Of a stretch of 64,000 nt of DNA, positions 1 to 7,665 are shown piece after piece (position 1 is the first letter of the stretch; every line of letters starts with the position of its first letter). The stretch is from Betaproteobacteria bacterium UKL13-2 (lineage in GTDB: Bacteria > Pseudomonadota > Gammaproteobacteria > Burkholderiales > Usitatibacteraceae): NCBI GenBank assembly GCA_001602455.1, contig CP012157.1, forward strand, positions 491,733 through 555,732. The letters are read 5' to 3'. The notes under the pieces are model-generated. The model searched no databases. It was not told where the DNA came from and saw nothing but the letters and a program-made list of their open reading frames with translations. The position numbers were made by a program, and so were the translations under genes.

Positions 1-969
1 TCGGGCAATCGCACGGGTAGATTCGGCCAGTGCTGAAAGTGGGGCCGAGAGTCGTTCCGACAGCAAGAACGAAAGTGCGATCGCTGAAAAAAGCGTGAGT
101 ACCATAGCCAGCGTCAGTGTTAACGCAAAAACACGCTTCAATCCGTCTCTGAGGAGTTGCAGGCGCTGATAATCGCGCACACCGGATTCAACGCTTTGGG
201 CATCAATGATCACCTCGCGTGGCGCTGACTGCATGATTTGAAGAACGTGTGCTGCTTGAGTGGATGGTGCTGCTGGAATCAAGATCACCACGCGCGAAAA
301 AATCGCACGCTCACCCAGTGTCTCGGTGAATTTTTGCGGGCCTTTGATAATTGCGTCCTGCACTTCCGCCAGCGAGGGTTTGTCTGGCAGCAGTCTGTTG
401 CGCGACGTCGATCCATCCGGCGCTGCGCCGATCCAGACCTTCACGGCACCGTCACTTCCGGCGATCAGTACCTCGTCGAAATTGGATTGTTGCCGAATCT
501 GGCGCACGACTTCCTCCGCATCGGCGGAGGTGTCGGCCACCCTTAACGCCACATCACGGGAGCGTCTGAGCAAATCCGACGCACTTGCATCCAACGCGGC
601 ACGGCCCAAATTAAGTGCGCTTTCAAAGGCTTGGTCAACCGGCACATCAAACCACGAATCAATTGAACGATTCAAAAATTGGACGGAGATCGCATAAACC
701 AGCCCGCCGGGGATAACAGCCATGAGCGCAAACACCGCCATCAATCGAAGGCCGAGCTTGGAGCCGAAAACTTGGGTACGCAGGCGTCTGACGAGTGAAT
801 ACACCTGTACGGCAATCAACCCCAGCAGCCCAATGGTTAGCGCGAGACCGAGACCAAACAGCCAAGGGTAATTCTGCTCAAACACCCCATTGTTACTCGA
901 TGCACGGAACATCAGCGCGACCAGCGCGATGCCGAGCGCAACGCAACCGAAGACAATCGCACGGATCAT
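1..969 (-). CDS. ntrY: NtrY-type sensor histidine kinase, 5' part only
   Basis: This is the N-terminal 323 residues of a membrane sensor kinase; the gene continues past the left edge of the window. Translating the minus strand from the ATG at 969 gives three hydrophobic segments (about residues 2-20, 35-58 and 80-100), an extracytoplasmic region to about 283, a fourth membrane segment and the start of a HAMP-like linker. The histidine, ATPase and any PAS domains lie outside the window. This layout is typical of NtrY, which usually pairs with NtrX in nitrogen or redox control. The ATG overlaps the TGA of the preceding DUF4390 gene by four bases, so the two are translationally coupled. The position after rsmB and DUF4390 is the usual betaproteobacterial order and supports the NtrY assignment. 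Confidence 0.85.
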   Translation of the reverse strand, partial: MIRAIVFGCVALGIALVALMFRASSNNGVFEQNYPWLFGLGLALTIGLLGLIAVQVYSLVRRLRTQVFGSKLGLRLMAVFALMAVIPGGLVYAISVQFLNRSIDSWFDVPVDQAFESALNLGRAALDASASDLLRRSRDVALRVADTSADAEEVVRQIRQQSNFDEVLIAGSDGAVKVWIGAAPDGSTSRNRLLPDKPSLAEVQDAIIKGPQKFTETLGERAIFSRVVILIPAAPSTQAAHVLQIMQSAPREVIIDAQSVESGVRDYQRLQLLRDGLKRVFALTLTLAMVLTLFSAIALSFLLSERLSAPLSALAESTRAIAR

Positions 970-1595
970 GGCGACACGCTCCCGTCTTTTCCGATGGTGA
1001 CTGTCCAGCGATGCCAATCACTGGACAGATTCCACTCGCGCGAGCCAAATGTATTCAACTGGAAAGGCTTGGGTAACTGGGCGGTGTCAAGACGAAAGCG
1101 GATCGCGGCTTCGAATTTGTCGCCCGGCTTGAATTTGCCGCGCTCGGCAATTGTCCACGAGCGAATACGAGACAAAACGCGGCGCACGTCGTCGGCAGTT
1201 GACAGATTTTGCGAGATGCCCGCCGTGTTTAGGCGATATTGCTCGGCCAACGGCAGATAGGAAACACGTCGTTCACGCGTCGCACGGATCGACACTTCAT
1301 CGAGCCAGTACCAGCGACCCCGCGACATTTCAAACTCAACAACGAAATACAGTGGCACGCCCTTGCGAATCGTCTCTAACAGGCTCGACGCCAGCAGTAT
1401 TTCAAAATCAGCATTCAGTTGATACCCGTCTTCGGTGGCATCGAGCTTCACCGACGTTAGCTGCACGCCATCTGCCCGCGCCACGACAGGAAATAGAAGA
1501 CACAGCACGAATGCGACTGCGATGACCAATGCAGATCGACCTCGACCTGTAGGCGAGGGCGTCTGTAGAAATGTGCAATCAGGCGGCTGCGACAT
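966..1595 (-). CDS. DUF4390 family exported protein
   Basis: This 209-residue protein has an N-terminal hydrophobic stretch (about residues 22-38) ending near an ARADG site, which looks like a signal peptide. The rest is a predicted extracytoplasmic domain with no recognisable catalytic motif. Proteins of this size between rsmB and an NtrY-type kinase are annotated as DUF4390 in betaproteobacteria, and their function is unknown. The start overlaps the end of rsmB by 17 bases and the stop overlaps the ntrY start by four, so it is embedded in one operon. Linkage to the kinase suggests an envelope role connected with its sensing, but that is inference only. Confidence 0.75.
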   Translation of the reverse strand: MSQPPDCTFLQTPSPTGRGRSALVIAVAFVLCLLFPVVARADGVQLTSVKLDATEDGYQLNADFEILLASSLLETIRKGVPLYFVVEFEMSRGRWYWLDEVSIRATRERRVSYLPLAEQYRLNTAGISQNLSTADDVRRVLSRIRSWTIAERGKFKPGDKFEAAIRFRLDTAQLPKPFQLNTFGSREWNLSSDWHRWTVTIGKDGSVSP

Positions 1596-3024
1596 CCAAT
1601 TTCAGCGCAACTTTCTCGAGTAGCGCAAAGTAAAAGCCGTCGTGAACTTCATCGGGCAATAGCAGGGCCTCATCAATCTGATCGATGTGTGCGTTCTGGC
1701 CCACAGGGTGGCCAATGCCCCGCGCTAGCGGCTGCGATAGCGCCAAGCGACGTGCCGAAGGCTCAGCCGCAATGAATGCTGCGATGACGTCCTGATTCTC
1801 CTCTCGGAACACTGAACAGGTGACATACAACAGCTTGCCGCCAACTTGGAGGCTGTTCCAAGTGGCGATCAACAAGCGTTGTTGCGCAACCGAAAACCGT
1901 TTGATATCCGTCTCGCGGCGTATCCATTTAATGTCGGGATGGCGCCTCGTCACACCAGAGCCGCTGCATGGAACGTCGAGCAGGATGCGGTCAAACAGTT
2001 GTTTGTCCCACCATTGATCAAGCATTGCCGCGTCGGCATGTTTGACTGTTCCGTGCAAGTAAAGACGGCTGAAGTTATCCGAGACGCGCTTGATTCGAAC
2101 TTTGTCGCTATCAAGCGCGGTTAGCGTAACGTCGCGGCACTCAAGAATATGGGCAGACTTTCCGCCAGGAGCAGCACACGCATCGAGTACGCGCATTCCG
2201 TCTTTGAGATCGAGCAGCGCTGCGGCCTGCTGTGCGCCGAGGTCTTGGACGGAGACCCAGCCCTCGCTAAACTTTGGCAGCGCGGTCACCGGCACGGGCA
2301 GCTCCAAGCGGATCGCCTCGCCCGTCATCGCTTGCGCCGCGATGCCGCTTTCTGCGAGTAGCGCAAGATAGGCCGCAACCGATGTTCGGCGGCGATTTAC
2401 TCGAAGGTGCATTGGCGGACGCGCCCGCGCGCTGTGCATGATTTCTTTGTAGTGTGCAGGGTATTCCGCTTCCAACTTTGCGCACCACCAACGCGGGTGG
2501 TCGAACACCGCGACTGGATCTTTGAAGCGCTCGCGCTCAAATTTTTCGGGCGACCGTAAGTAGTTTCTCAATACCGCGTTGGTGAGACCCTTTGCCCTTG
2601 CAAAGCCCATCGCAACAGCGGCGTTAACGGCATTGTCAACCACCATATGCACGGCAACCTTGGAGAACTGAAGTTGCGCCAGCGCAACGAGCAACAAAAA
2701 CCGCACCTGCGTATCGGTCAGAGGCTGGCTCAGCAAGACATCCAATTGCGCGTTGAGCAGCCCGTAGTGACGCAGCACATCAAAACTAATTGAGTGTACG
2801 GCTTGGCGCTCATTGACGGAGAGATTATTGTTTTTTGACAGAGCTTCGCTGAGCTCGCGGTCGAGATTTTTTCCGCCGAGAACGCGGCCAATGATCTCTG
2901 CCGTGGCAATTTGAACGGCAACCATACCGTGCGTTTCCACTGGCGCGGGCGCGGGCGCTCGTGCTGGAACAGCGGTTGGTGGGCGTTTAGCAGGCGGGCG
3001 GCGATGTGGCTTCGAAGTCGTCAT
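1579..3024 (-). CDS. rsmB: 16S rRNA (cytosine-967-C5)-methyltransferase RsmB
   Basis: It methylates C967 of 16S rRNA using S-adenosylmethionine. The 481-residue product has a proline/arginine-rich N-terminal tail, a NusB-like RNA-binding domain (about 35-170) and a C-terminal Rossmann methyltransferase. The SAM motif DACAAPGGKS lies near residue 281. The two conserved cysteines sit in LDVPCSGSG (about C353) and YVTCSV (about C403), as expected for m5C RNA methyltransferases. I chose the ATG at 3024 because it overlaps the fmt TGA in an ATGA arrangement; an ATG two codons upstream is also in frame. The length is somewhat above the E. coli enzyme because of the N-terminal tail. Confidence 0.95.
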   Translation of the reverse strand: MTTSKPHRRPPAKRPPTAVPARAPAPAPVETHGMVAVQIATAEIIGRVLGGKNLDRELSEALSKNNNLSVNERQAVHSISFDVLRHYGLLNAQLDVLLSQPLTDTQVRFLLLVALAQLQFSKVAVHMVVDNAVNAAVAMGFARAKGLTNAVLRNYLRSPEKFERERFKDPVAVFDHPRWWCAKLEAEYPAHYKEIMHSARARPPMHLRVNRRRTSVAAYLALLAESGIAAQAMTGEAIRLELPVPVTALPKFSEGWVSVQDLGAQQAAALLDLKDGMRVLDACAAPGGKSAHILECRDVTLTALDSDKVRIKRVSDNFSRLYLHGTVKHADAAMLDQWWDKQLFDRILLDVPCSGSGVTRRHPDIKWIRRETDIKRFSVAQQRLLIATWNSLQVGGKLLYVTCSVFREENQDVIAAFIAAEPSARRLALSQPLARGIGHPVGQNAHIDQIDEALLLPDEVHDGFYFALLEKVALKLDVAAA

Positions 3025-3944
3025 GTGCATTGCTGCTTGATTGAAATGGGGAATGATTGCAATAGTTCTGCGGTCGATATTCGCCGCCCGCCCGCCCGCT
3101 GCACAGATGTAATGCGCAGCGCCTGTTCACCGCACGCGACAATTATTGCGTCGCGCTGTACTGCACTCACAACCCCGGCTGGGCTGTTCATGGGGTTTTC
3201 ACAAACGGCTGCGCCCCATACCTTGAGCCTTTCGCCGTTCATGTTGGTCTCGCACCCAGGAAAGGGGTCGAAGGCACGAATACGTCGCTCCAGCACTATC
3301 GCCGATTGTGACCAGTCTATGTGCGCTTCGCTTTTCTCAATTTTTCTTGCGTAAGTCACACCGACGTCTGCTTGCGGCGTCGGTGTGAGCGTGCCAAGTT
3401 TTCCAAGCGCCTCAACGATACACGCCGCACCGAGTGCCGTGAGTTTTGCGAAAAGACTCGCCGTGGTGTCAGTGGCTTGAATTGGAACGGCGCGTTCAAG
3501 CACCACGGGCCCAGTGTCGAGGCCCGCCTCCATTTGCATGATGCCGATCCCGGTTTCGGTATCCCCGGCCTCGATTGCGCGCTGAACCGGTGCCGCGCCG
3601 CGCCAGCGTGGTAGCAGAGAGCCGTGGATATTGATGCATCCCAAGCGTGGTAGATCCAAAACAGCCTGCGGAAGCAACAGGCCATAGGCCGCGACGACCA
3701 TCACGTCAGCGTGGTGGCTAGCGATGAGGTCTTGAGCATACGGGGTTTTGAGCGACACAGGCTTTGCCATCGCGAGACCCCTCGCTTCAGCGTACTTGGC
3801 GACGGCGGATGCTTGCAACTTCATTCCCCGCCCGGCAGGGCGATCCGGCTGTGTGAGTACCAACGACACCTCATGTCCCGCAGCGCAGATCGCCGCAAGG
3901 GCTGCGGCTGCAAACTCGGGTGTTCCAGCAAAAATGATCTTCAT
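3021..3944 (-). CDS. fmt: Methionyl-tRNA formyltransferase
   Basis: It formylates initiator Met-tRNA with 10-formyltetrahydrofolate, producing fMet-tRNA for translation initiation. The 307-residue protein begins MKIIFAGTPEF, the usual start of Fmt, which is why the ATG at 3944 is preferred over the longer open frame. Catalytic residues are visible as N105 and H107 in NIHGSLLPRWRG and D143 in AGLDTGP, followed by the C-terminal tRNA-binding domain. It overlaps rsmB by four bases. Its partner def lies just upstream on the same strand, but a strong hairpin with a U-tract separates the two, so fmt may be expressed at a different level. Confidence 0.96.
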   Translation of the reverse strand: MKIIFAGTPEFAAAALAAICAAGHEVSLVLTQPDRPAGRGMKLQASAVAKYAEARGLAMAKPVSLKTPYAQDLIASHHADVMVVAAYGLLLPQAVLDLPRLGCINIHGSLLPRWRGAAPVQRAIEAGDTETGIGIMQMEAGLDTGPVVLERAVPIQATDTTASLFAKLTALGAACIVEALGKLGTLTPTPQADVGVTYARKIEKSEAHIDWSQSAIVLERRIRAFDPFPGCETNMNGERLKVWGAAVCENPMNSPAGVVSAVQRDAIIVACGEQALRITSVQRAGGRRISTAELLQSFPISIKQQCT

Positions 3945-4044
3945 ATTGGCTACCGCAACGCGGCTGTTACACGAACTGGGCCGCACGAAGGCGACAATTT
4001 AGTGGGTCAACCAACAGGCGTCGCGGCTGAAATCAGCTTGGGCG

Positions 4045-4073
4045 AAAACAAAAACGCCGACCTGAGGTCGGCG
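4045..4073 (-). terminator. Intrinsic terminator between def and fmt
   Basis: A perfect 9-bp inverted repeat (CGCCGACCT/AGGTCGGCG, one central base) at 4055-4073 is followed on the minus strand by TTTTTGTTTT. It lies 25 bases after the def stop and 101 bases before the fmt start, so transcripts from the def promoter should end or be attenuated here. Confidence 0.8.
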
Positions 4074-4097
4074 CCCGATGCTACGCAGCAATGCGCC

Positions 4098-4652
4098 TCA
4101 GACGCGTGCGGCGGAAATTCGACGGCGTGGCTGGGACAGCTCGGCTTCACGATCAAGCTCACGTTGGCGCTTGATCAGTTTGTTCTTGATGCGGTTTGAT
4201 TTCAGCGGCGATAAATATTCGACAAAAACATGTCCGTCGAGGTGGTCGATTTCGTGCTGGATGCAGACTGCCAATAGGCCAGAGGCGTTAATGGTGAAAC
4301 GTTGGCCTTCACGGTCAAGGGCGGTTACCATCACGGTCTCAGCGCGTTCTACCTTGTCATAAAATCCAGGAACCGACAAGCAACCCTCCTCGTTCAAGGC
4401 TGTTCCCTCTTTGCGGACGATTTCGGGGTTGATGAAAACACGAAGTTGATTCTTTTCCTCGGTGACATCAATCACCATGATGCGCTTGAGCTCACCGACT
4501 TGCGTTGCCGCCAATCCAACGCCGGGCGCGGCGTACATTGTTTCGGCCATGTCGTCGACTAACTTCTTGATTTTATTATCAATCAGCTTAACCGGCTCTG
4601 CAATCCGCTGGAGTAGGGGATCAGGGTAAGTCAGGACGTTCAGAATAGCCAT
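4098..4652 (-). CDS. def: Peptide deformylase
   Basis: This cytoplasmic metalloenzyme removes the N-formyl group from nascent proteins, reversing what Fmt adds. The 184-residue sequence holds the three family motifs: [10 protein letters not shown] (about 44-53), EEGCLSVPG (about 88-96) and QHEIDHLDG (about 132-140). The predicted metal ligands are C91, H133 and H137 and the catalytic acid is E134. The C-terminus is basic (RRRISAARV). It is the first gene of the minus-strand block, divergent from the LysM gene across 318 bases. Confidence 0.97.
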   Translation of the reverse strand: MAILNVLTYPDPLLQRIAEPVKLIDNKIKKLVDDMAETMYAAPGVGLAATQVGELKRIMVIDVTEEKNQLRVFINPEIVRKEGTALNEEGCLSVPGFYDKVERAETVMVTALDREGQRFTINASGLLAVCIQHEIDHLDGHVFVEYLSPLKSNRIKNKLIKRQRELDREAELSQPRRRISAARV

Positions 4653-4970
4653 AATTGCTTGCGAATTGAATAAATTGGGTGCAGAATCTTAAAGTAATGT
4701 CTTAAGTTTGTGTCACATTGCTGACGCCCTAGTCTATTAGAAGTCGCCGATTTAGGCAAATCTAAGAATGCCGGGGCATAGGCCGACAGCCGATTTATTG
4801 GCGCTTTAGCCCTCCATCGGTTGCCTCGCCAGTTGACTTCACGTTGGGTGAACGCTGGGAATGGAATGGCCGAAATACAACGAAATACAAGAATACGCGC
4901 CGTCGCTTTTAGCTTAAAAGTAGCTCTTTAGCGCCGACATTGATTGAATTGCGTGAGGTAAACCACGGCA
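4653..4970. other. Divergent intergenic region between def and the LysM gene
   Basis: No coding region or RNA gene was recognised in these 318 bases. They must contain outward promoters for both genes. A GAGGT ribosome-binding site lies just before the LysM start. No convincing operator was seen. Confidence 0.5.
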
Positions 4971-6152
4971 ATGAATAGAATCCCGAGCCTGTTAGTGGTG
5001 AGCTGGGTCGTTATGACAGCGGTATTGCCGCTTGCCGCTTACGGGCAAGACACCGCCAAACCATCGCCAGCCACCGAAAAAACAAAGCCAGCAAAGGACA
5101 ATCCCCTGCTGCTTTCTAACGATGCGCCGACAATTTACACCGTGGTTAAGGGCGACACCCTGTGGGACATTTCTGGGAAATTCTTGAAACAGCCGTGGCG
5201 CTGGCCGGAGATCTGGAACATGAATCAGGATCAGATAAGGAATCCGCATCTGATTTATCCGGGAGATATCGTCAAGCTTTCATTTGATGCCAACGACAAG
5301 CCGTTACTGACGGTGGTGTCTGGAACCGGAGCCGGTGAAACGTTGAAGTTGGCACCGCGGATTCGCCCGTCGTCAAACGAACAAGCCATCACGTCGATTC
5401 CCGCGAGTGCCATCGGACCGTTCCTTTCCGCGCCGTTAGTGGTTGAAGAGATCTCGATGGATGCGGCGCCGCGCATTGTTGCCTCAGAAGATAGCCGTGT
5501 CATTGTTGGCGCGGGCAATTTGGTTTATGCCGTTGGTCTTAAACCAGACCAAGGAACGAAGTGGCAGATTTATCGATCTGGCCGTGCGCTGCTCGATCCA
5601 AACACAAAAGAAACCCTGGGCTACGAGGCGCAGTATCTCGGTGAGGCAAAAGTGAATCGCTTCGGTGAGGGCATGTCGATACCGTCAACTTTGGAGATCA
5701 TTAAGTCCAATCAAGAAATCAATCGTGGCGATCGGCTGATGCCCGCAGACAACGCGACGCTTCCGCAGGTCAGTCCACGCGCGCCAGAGAAGCAAGTTCA
5801 AGGCAATGTCGTTTCAGTCGTGGGTGGGGTTTCCGAAGCCGCGCAATACTCTATCGTTGTGCTGAATCTCGGTAAACGTGAATCGATGGAGGTCGGACAT
5901 GTGCTGTCGGTTCAGACCGGTGGCGACGTTGTCAGTACAGACACCGGCGGCACCGGTTCTCGTTGGTCTTGGAAGTCCCTGTTGCCCGCAGAGTGGCGTA
6001 CCGGGCCTGACGAGGTCCCGCCAGAAGTCCGCCTACCGACTGAACGAAACGGCCTGCTCGTCGTCTTCCGCGTCTTTGACCGCGTATCCTATGCGTTGGT
6101 CATGTCATCGAAGCGCCCACTAAAGATTGGCGATGCCGTTCAAACGCCCTAA
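4971..6152 (+). CDS. LysM-domain exported protein
   Basis: This 393-residue protein has a signal peptide (hydrophobic residues about 6-24) and one LysM domain at about residues 56-105, containing YTVVKGDTLWDIS and the IYPGD turn typical of peptidoglycan-binding LysM modules. The remaining 280 residues are a predicted beta-rich region without a recognised catalytic motif. It probably acts in the periplasm or at the cell wall. LysM proteins of this kind are commonly found divergent from def and upstream of dprA in betaproteobacteria. The ATG at 4971 is preceded by GAGGT. No amidase, peptidase or NlpD-type domain is visible, so an enzymatic role is not supported. Confidence 0.85.
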   Translation: MNRIPSLLVVSWVVMTAVLPLAAYGQDTAKPSPATEKTKPAKDNPLLLSNDAPTIYTVVKGDTLWDISGKFLKQPWRWPEIWNMNQDQIRNPHLIYPGDIVKLSFDANDKPLLTVVSGTGAGETLKLAPRIRPSSNEQAITSIPASAIGPFLSAPLVVEEISMDAAPRIVASEDSRVIVGAGNLVYAVGLKPDQGTKWQIYRSGRALLDPNTKETLGYEAQYLGEAKVNRFGEGMSIPSTLEIIKSNQEINRGDRLMPADNATLPQVSPRAPEKQVQGNVVSVVGGVSEAAQYSIVVLNLGKRESMEVGHVLSVQTGGDVVSTDTGGTGSRWSWKSLLPAEWRTGPDEVPPEVRLPTERNGLLVVFRVFDRVSYALVMSSKRPLKIGDAVQTP

Positions 6153-6289
6153 TAGTTGAGTCATCAGCGCGGTTGCCGTACAAAGGTAAACGCGGAACAA
6201 CATCAGCTCGTTAAGCGTCTTTGTTGGCCAAAACGCCTCGCCTATCACCTGAATTTTTAATAGGCACATGTTTGGCCAACACGTCGCTG

Positions 6290-6418
6290 CCCAATCGCCC
6301 GAGAGCGAACGTGCAGTCCACATCCACCGCAAAAGAGGAACGATCCAAATTGGTCTGCAAATCGCCCATAGGCAACGTCCTTCGCCGCAATCGGCGACCC
6401 GTGAAGTATTCGGGCTAG
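6290..6418 (+). repeat. Dispersed element, CTAG family, copy 1
   Basis: A non-coding copy of the repeat also found at 20723-20882, 25172-25299 and 51285-51384. It contains the shared core (GCGAACGTGCAG ... GAGGAACGATCCAAATTGG ... GGCAACGTCC) and ends in an inverted-repeat end reading GAAGTATTCGGGCTAG at 6403-6418. A decayed left end may lie near 6247 (CACCTGAATTTTTAATAGG). It sits directly upstream of dprA. Confidence 0.75.
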
Positions 6419-6436
6419 CGGTAGGGGCGCCAACTG

Positions 6437-7537
6437 ATGCCGCTACCGCAAGACGGGTTAGATCCCATCGCATGGTTATCGCTAGACCTTATTCCTGAGG
6501 TTGGGCGAGATAGTGTTTTCGCGCTGCTGAATGCATTTAAGTCACCGCGTGCCGTACTCTCCCAGACCGAGTCGTCGCTGAGCCGCGTGGTGGGCCCGGC
6601 GCGAGCCCGGGCCGTGTTGCAAGGGCCGGAAGAGGCGCGTGTTGCCGAAGCGCTATCGTGGCTCGAACACCCACAGCATCATTTGCTGACGCTCGCGGAT
6701 GCCGACTATCCCTCGGCATTGATGCAAATTTCCAACCCCCCCGTCATGTTGTATCTGAAGGGGCTTCGAGAGCTTCTTGGGGCAAACTGCGTCGCGGTGG
6801 TTGGTAGCCGCAATGCCACGCCAGGAGGTCTCCAAAATGCGGAGCAGTTTTCGCGTGCACTGTCCGACGGCGGGCTGACGGTCGTTTCAGGTCTGGCGAT
6901 GGGAATCGATGCGGCTGCGCACCGCGGTGGGCTCGCAGGACGATCATCGACGATTGCGGTAGTCGGTACTGGTCTTGATCGAATCTATCCGGCGCGCAAC
7001 AAATCGCTCGCGCAACAAATTGCGGATGAGGGGCTCATCATTTCCGAATTCTCGCTCGGCACACCCGCGCTCGCCGCCAATTTTCCGCGACGTAATCGAA
7101 TCATTTCCGGATTGTCCAAGGGGGTGTTAGTGGTTGAAGCGGCACTGGCATCCGGGTCTCTGATCACTGCGCGCCAAGCGGGCGATCAAGGGCGTGAAGT
7201 TTTTGCAATTCCAGGCTCGATTCACTCGCCGCTCGCCAAAGGCGCACATCAATTGATTAAACAGGGTGCCAAGCTTGTCGATGATGCAAACGATATCTTT
7301 CTCGACCTTGGCTGGGGGCAATCGCGCTCTACGCCGACACCTGTCCAAGGTGAGCTCGCCGTCGAGGACGACGCGGCACCGCTGCTGCTGGCATTAGGCT
7401 TTGATCCGGTCTCCATCGACGAAATATCGAATCGGACGACATTATCCGCAAGTTCATTAGTGGCCCAACTCATGGAGCTCGAAATTAACGGGCGCGTTGC
7501 ACAACTGCCGGGTGGAAAATATCAGCGCCTTGATTAG
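6437..7537 (+). CDS. dprA: DNA-processing protein DprA
   Basis: DprA binds incoming single-stranded DNA and loads RecA during natural transformation. The 366-residue product has an N-terminal helical region (about 1-70), a Rossmann-like DprA/Smf core with VGSRNATPGG, GLAMGIDAAAHRGG and PRRNRIISGLS, and a C-terminal winged-helix domain (about 310-366) ending at LPGGKYQRLD. The length is normal for a full DprA. A dispersed repeat ends 18 bases before the start, so this repeat forms its immediate 5' leader. A ComEA-like protein at 27.5 kb is another competence-type gene in this window. Confidence 0.94.
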   Translation: MPLPQDGLDPIAWLSLDLIPEVGRDSVFALLNAFKSPRAVLSQTESSLSRVVGPARARAVLQGPEEARVAEALSWLEHPQHHLLTLADADYPSALMQISNPPVMLYLKGLRELLGANCVAVVGSRNATPGGLQNAEQFSRALSDGGLTVVSGLAMGIDAAAHRGGLAGRSSTIAVVGTGLDRIYPARNKSLAQQIADEGLIISEFSLGTPALAANFPRRNRIISGLSKGVLVVEAALASGSLITARQAGDQGREVFAIPGSIHSPLAKGAHQLIKQGAKLVDDANDIFLDLGWGQSRSTPTPVQGELAVEDDAAPLLLALGFDPVSIDEISNRTTLSASSLVAQLMELEINGRVAQLPGGKYQRLD

Positions 7538-7665
7538 CATCAGACGCCGATAAAAAAATTATTTGCTTGCTTATGCGTAAGCTCCCCGTCTATCATGTGC
7601 GCCCCACGATGGTCGCTGTGATGGCGGCCGCGGATGCGTGAACCAATCTTACGAAAGCGCAAAGC

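Noticed and set aside
6153-6436. Possible small gene upstream of dprA
   Set aside because: All frames run through a dispersed repeat core; nothing resembles a protein.
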